Origin: Myxococcales bacterium
GTDB taxonomy: Bacteria; Myxococcota_A; Polyangia; Haliangiales; Haliangiaceae
NCBI GenBank assembly: GCA_947483555.1
Contig: CANKMW010000036.1
Span: 1 to 64,000, forward strand
Direction: 5' to 3'
DNA length: 64,000 nt
Below the pieces are notes generated by a model. It was given only the letters and a program-made list of their open reading frames with translations, did no database searches and was not told the origin of the DNA. Below are positions 60,636 through 64,000 of the stretch, piece by piece (position 1 is the stretch's first letter; each line of letters begins with the position of its first letter). Both the position numbers and the translations under genes were made by a program.

Positions 60636-62498
60636 ATGAGCATGCGCCCCTCCCCAGCGCCGTCGACGATCGTCCGTCCCTTCACCTACGTGGTCCCCGA
60701 GGCGCGGCGCCGGCGCGCGCCGCTGGCGCTGGCGGTCGCGCTGGTCCTGGCGGCATGCGGCGGGCCGGGCAGCGACGACAGCGAAGATCCCGATCCGCAG
60801 CCCGGCGAATCGCTCGAGGTGACGCCGAGCCTGGCGCGGCTCGAGGTCGTCAACGGCATCGAGGCGACCCAGGCCTTCACCGTCACGCTGGTCAAGCTGT
60901 CGGGCGCCCGCATCGACGTCACCGACCGCGTGCGATGGACGCTCGGCGATCCGCTGATCGGCTCCTTCGCGGGTGCGTTGTTCACGGCCCGCGGCGGCAG
61001 CGCCGGCATCTCGACGGCGACCGCGACCCTCGACATCGTCGATGGTAGCGCCAGCATCGAGGTGTTCGTGCGCGGCGTGCGGGTCGGAACCGGCGCGCCG
61101 CCCAACGCGCCCGATCTGTTCGCCACCGCGACGCTCGATCCGGCGCAGTCGCCGGTGATCGCGTACCCGCCCGACCAGGCGATCGTGCCGCGCAACCTCG
61201 GCGACCTCGAGATGCACTGGCGCGATGCGTTCGGCCACGATCTGTACGAGATGTCGATGGTCAACGATCACGTCGATCTCAAGGTCTATGTCGGCGCCAC
61301 CGGGGCCACCGGCTGGTCGTCGTTCCTGACCGGCGAGTGGTACGCGGCGTCGATGGGCGGGCGCCAGCTCACCGTCAACGTGCGGGCGATGCGCGTCGCC
61401 AGCCCGGCGACGTTCGGCGCCGCCACGCCGCGGGTGCTCAAGCTGACCAACAATGACCTCGAGGGCGGCCTCTACTACTGGGCGGCGACCAGCGCGATGG
61501 GCGCCCCGTACGGCATCTTCCGCCATGACTTCGGCAACCCCGGCCAGCCTGCGGAGCCGTTCTACACCACGACCGAGGCCGGCCGCTGCGTGGCGTGCCA
61601 CGCGCTGTCGCGCAATGGCGAGCGCATGACCATCGTCTGGGACGGTGGCAACGGTTCGTCGACGGTGCTCGACGTCGCCTCGCAGACGCCGATGATCCCG
61701 CACAACCAGCAGTTCTGGAACTTCGCCGCCTACTCACCCGATGGCGCCCGCCTGGTGACCTCGCGGCAGGGCACGCTGACGGTGCGCGACGGCGTCACCG
61801 GCCTGGCGACCGGCGTGACCGTGCCGACCGGGGCGTTCGCCTCCCACCCCGATTTCTCGCCGCTCGGCAACCTGCTCGTCTACGCCCGCTCGACGTCGGG
61901 CGCCGGCGCCGATGACTGGCACTTCACCGGCGGCGAGATCGCCGCCATCCCGTTCGACCCGGCCGCCGGCACCTGGGGCACCCCGACGACCATCATCACC
62001 GGCGGCGGCAACAACTACTACCCGTCGGTCTCGCCCGATGGGCAGTGGGTGCTGTTCAATCGCTCGACCGAGGACGCCTACGACGATGGCAGCGCGGAGC
62101 TGTGGGTGGCGAGGATCGACGGCAGCGGGGCGCGCAAGCTGGACCTGGCCAACGTCGGCCCCGGGCTGACCAACTCGTGGGCGCGGTGGGCGCCGTTCCG
62201 GTCGAACTTCGGCCCCGACGGTGCGACCGAGGACCTGTTCTGGATCACGTGGTCGACCAAGCGCGACTTCGGCGTCCGGCTGGTCGGTGTCAGCAAGCCG
62301 CAGCTGTGGATGAGTCCCTTCTTCCCCGGTCGGGTCGCCGCCGCCGGCGATCCGACGGCGCCAGCGTTCCGGCTGCCGTTCCAGGACATCCTGTCGAACA
62401 ACCACATCGCGCAGTGGACCGAGGTGGTGGTGCCGATCGGCCGCATGCAGCTGACCCCGCTGCGCGCCGAGCCGGGGCCGGGGCAGGCCGGGCGGTAG
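60636..62498 (+). CDS. Propeller lipoprotein with c-type haem site
   Basis: A 620-residue exported protein: basic N-terminus RRRRAPLALAVALVLAACGG gives a lipobox (Cys44). Residues about 60-150 form a beta domain of bacterial Ig-like type (LARLEVVNGIEATQAFTV). A haem-binding CVACH motif lies near 327 (EAGRCVACHALSRNGERM). After it is a TolB-type propeller (AAYSPDGARLVTSRQG, PDFSPLGNLLVYAR, PSVSPDGQWVLFNRS). A single c-type haem plus propeller suggests an electron-transfer or redox-sensing lipoprotein; no enzyme class can be named. ATG 60636 and ATG 60642 are both possible. Confidence 0.7.
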   Translation: MSMRPSPAPSTIVRPFTYVVPEARRRRAPLALAVALVLAACGGPGSDDSEDPDPQPGESLEVTPSLARLEVVNGIEATQAFTVTLVKLSGARIDVTDRVRWTLGDPLIGSFAGALFTARGGSAGISTATATLDIVDGSASIEVFVRGVRVGTGAPPNAPDLFATATLDPAQSPVIAYPPDQAIVPRNLGDLEMHWRDAFGHDLYEMSMVNDHVDLKVYVGATGATGWSSFLTGEWYAASMGGRQLTVNVRAMRVASPATFGAATPRVLKLTNNDLEGGLYYWAATSAMGAPYGIFRHDFGNPGQPAEPFYTTTEAGRCVACHALSRNGERMTIVWDGGNGSSTVLDVASQTPMIPHNQQFWNFAAYSPDGARLVTSRQGTLTVRDGVTGLATGVTVPTGAFASHPDFSPLGNLLVYARSTSGAGADDWHFTGGEIAAIPFDPAAGTWGTPTTIITGGGNNYYPSVSPDGQWVLFNRSTEDAYDDGSAELWVARIDGSGARKLDLANVGPGLTNSWARWAPFRSNFGPDGATEDLFWITWSTKRDFGVRLVGVSKPQLWMSPFFPGRVAAAGDPTAPAFRLPFQDILSNNHIAQWTEVVVPIGRMQLTPLRAEPGPGQAGR

Positions 62499-62536
62499 GG
62501 GAGCGTGCGAGGTGGGGAGCGTGATAGACAAGGCGC

Positions 62537-62932
62537 ATGGAGCGCAGCGCCATTCGTACCTCGCAGGCGCCGGCGGCGATCGGCCCGTACTCGCAGGCCA
62601 TCCGTAGCGGCGACCTCCTGTTCACGTCGGGTCAGATCCCGCTCGATCCGGTCAGCGGTCAGATCGTCGGTGGCGACATCACGGCCCAGACCCGGCGGGT
62701 GATGGAGAACCTCGGCGCGGTGCTGGCAGCGGCCGGTGCCAGCTTCGCCGACGTGGTGAAGACCACCATCTTCCTGGTCGACATGGCCGACTTCGGCGCC
62801 GTCAATGCGGTCTACGGCGAGCGCTTCACGGCGGCGCCGCCGGCGCGCTCGACGGTGGCGGTGGCGCGGTTGCCCAGGGATGCGCGGGTCGAGATCGAGA
62901 TGATCGCGCGCGTGCCCGGTGGTGCGGCGTGA
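62537..62932 (+). CDS. ridA: RidA family enamine/imine deaminase
   Basis: A 131-residue cytosolic protein that clears reactive 2-aminoacrylate-type imines made by PLP enzymes. Family motifs: IRTSQAPAAIGPYSQAI, LLFTSGQIPLDPVSGQIVG, MENLGAVLAAAGASFADVVK, TTIFLVDMADFGAVNAVY, PPARSTVAVARLPRDARVEIEMIA; the Arg105-type residue in PARSTV is kept. A housekeeping gene that overlaps the acetyl-CoA synthetase start by four bases (GTGA). Confidence 0.95.
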   Translation: MERSAIRTSQAPAAIGPYSQAIRSGDLLFTSGQIPLDPVSGQIVGGDITAQTRRVMENLGAVLAAAGASFADVVKTTIFLVDMADFGAVNAVYGERFTAAPPARSTVAVARLPRDARVEIEMIARVPGGAA

Positions 62933-64000
62933 GCACGGCCGACCATGACCGCGACAAGATCACCAGCGTGCTGGTCGAGTCGCGGGTGTTTCCGCCGCCG
63001 GCGGGATTCGCGGCCCAGGCCCGGGTCGGCAGCATGGCGGCGTACGAGGCGCTGTACGCGCGCGCCGCCGCCGAGCCGGAGCGGTTCTGGGCCGAGGTCG
63101 CCAGCGAGCTGAGCTGGGCCGAGCCGTGGACCCGGGTGCTCGACTGGGATCTGCCCGACGCCCGGTGGTTCGTCGATGGCAAGACCAACGTGAGCGTCAA
63201 CTGCCTCGATCGTCACCTCGACGGACCGCGCCGCAACAAGGCGGCGCTGGTGTTCGAGGGCGAGCCCGGCGACACCCGCGTGCTCACCTACCACCAGCTC
63301 CACCGCGAGGTGTGCAAGGCGGCCAACGCGCTCACCGCGCTCGGCGTCCGCGCCGGTGACTTCGTCGCCATCTACCTGCCGATGATCCCCGAGGCGGTGA
63401 TCGCGATGCTGGCGTGCGCGCGCATCGGCGCTCCGCACACGGTCGTGTTCGGTGGCTTCGCGGCCGAGGCGCTGGCCGATCGCGTCAAGGACTCGCGCGC
63501 CCGCCTGGTCATCACCGCCGACGGTGGCTGGCGCCGCGGACAGATCGTGCCGCTCAAGGACAACGTCGATCGCGCCCTCGAGCAGGTCAGCGTCGACACC
63601 GTGCTGGTGGTCAAGCGCACCGGTGGCGACTTCGCCTGGAAGGCCGGGCGCGATCACTGGTGGCACGACACCGTCGATCGGGCGTCGGCGCGACACCAGG
63701 CCCCGGCCCACGACGCCGAGCACCCGCTGTTCTCGCTGTACACCAGCGGCACCACCGGCAAGCCCAAGGGCATCCTGCACACCACCGGCGGCTACCAGGT
63801 CGGCGCCTACTACTCGGCCCGGATGGTGTTCGACCTCCGCGACGAGGACGTGTTCTGGTGCACCGCCGACATCGGCTGGGTCACCGGTCACAGCTACGTC
63901 GTCTACGGTCCGCTGATGAACGGCGCCACCGTGCTGATGTACGAGGGGGCGCCCAACCAGCCTGGCCCCGACCGCTTCTGGGACATCATCGCGCGCTGGG
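62929..64000 (+). CDS. acs: Acetyl-CoA synthetase (incomplete, runs off window)
   Basis: Activates acetate to acetyl-CoA via acetyl-AMP. The visible 357 residues hold the N-terminal part: WAEPWTRVLDWDLPDARWFV, GKTNVSVNCLDRHLDG, LPMIPEAVIAMLACARIGA, VVFGGFAAEALADRV, and the AMP-binding signature YTSGTTGKPKG (near 271), then FWCTADIGWVTGHSYVVYGP. The family runs to about 650 residues, so the C-terminal adenylation and CoA-binding part, with its acetylatable lysine, lies beyond base 64000. GTG 62929 overlaps the ridA stop. Confidence 0.95.
   Translation, partial: MSTADHDRDKITSVLVESRVFPPPAGFAAQARVGSMAAYEALYARAAAEPERFWAEVASELSWAEPWTRVLDWDLPDARWFVDGKTNVSVNCLDRHLDGPRRNKAALVFEGEPGDTRVLTYHQLHREVCKAANALTALGVRAGDFVAIYLPMIPEAVIAMLACARIGAPHTVVFGGFAAEALADRVKDSRARLVITADGGWRRGQIVPLKDNVDRALEQVSVDTVLVVKRTGGDFAWKAGRDHWWHDTVDRASARHQAPAHDAEHPLFSLYTSGTTGKPKGILHTTGGYQVGAYYSARMVFDLRDEDVFWCTADIGWVTGHSYVVYGPLMNGATVLMYEGAPNQPGPDRFWDIIARW

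Overview
The window is high-GC bacterial DNA that reads like a chromosomal segment of a myxobacterium (phylum Myxococcota; a Haliangium/Kofleria-type organism is my best guess). The reasons are four Hanks-type Ser/Thr kinase genes in 64 kb, PEGA and TolB-like propeller domains attached to kinases, an FHA-GAF-SpoIIE phosphatase, an AgmX/PglI-like C-terminal domain, many lipoproteins with Asp/Ala/Pro-rich linkers, and a secreted protein ending in a MYXO-CTERM-like sorting tail. Assignment to species is inference; no rRNA is present. The only RNA gene seen is a tRNA-Val(CAC).

Layout. 1-2.4 kb is decayed: a truncated SpvB/RHS-type toxin start, an intact small DUF6572-like gene facing it, an IS21 remnant, and a lipoprotein gene whose 3' end the remnant has replaced. 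2.5-12.7 kb holds proS, a translationally coupled three-gene operon (TPR-like membrane protein, Ser/Thr kinase with PEGA domain, FG-GAP-like lipoprotein), a run of small secreted or lipoprotein genes, and a kinase-propeller fusion lacking the kinase C-lobe. 12.7-24 kb has a lipoprotein with phosphohistidine and PEP-synthase-type ATP domains, adenine deaminase, Tex with unusual insertions, a coupled sulfatase-like/PHP-hydrolase lipoprotein pair, and a LuxR-type response regulator. 24-32 kb has a kinase, uridine kinase, and a lipid-modification operon (FAD oxidoreductase, DUF1365, cyclopropane-fatty-acid synthase) just downstream of the SpoIIE-type phosphatase.

The most unusual locus is 32.3-38.1 kb: one 1,560-residue protein joining an aldehyde dehydrogenase, a lysine-6-aminotransferase-like class III aminotransferase, a GNAT acetyltransferase and a second aminotransferase fold that has lost its PLP lysine, followed with stop/start overlap by a C45 (penicillin-acyltransferase-like) Ntn hydrolase. 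After a large kinase-propeller gene on the other strand comes a four-gene operon of class III aminotransferase, CoA-transferase A and B subunits, and a short-chain dehydrogenase. 44.5-53.1 kb is one 2,856-codon cyclic beta-1,2-glucan synthase gene. 53.2-64 kb has a phosphodiester-glycosidase-like lipoprotein, a group-2 sigma-70 factor, an LPMO-like secreted protein, a NUDIX hydrolase, a pectinacetylesterase-like lipoprotein, a pair of repeat proteins of unknown function, tRNA-Val, a haem-site propeller lipoprotein, RidA and the first part of acetyl-CoA synthetase.

Many genes overlap by 1 or 4 bases (ATGA, GTGA, TGATG), so translational coupling is common here. Several start codons have no Shine-Dalgarno but a TANNNT-like box about 6 bases upstream, which suggests leaderless mRNAs. 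Family calls were made by recognising motifs in translated sequence; no database search was possible.
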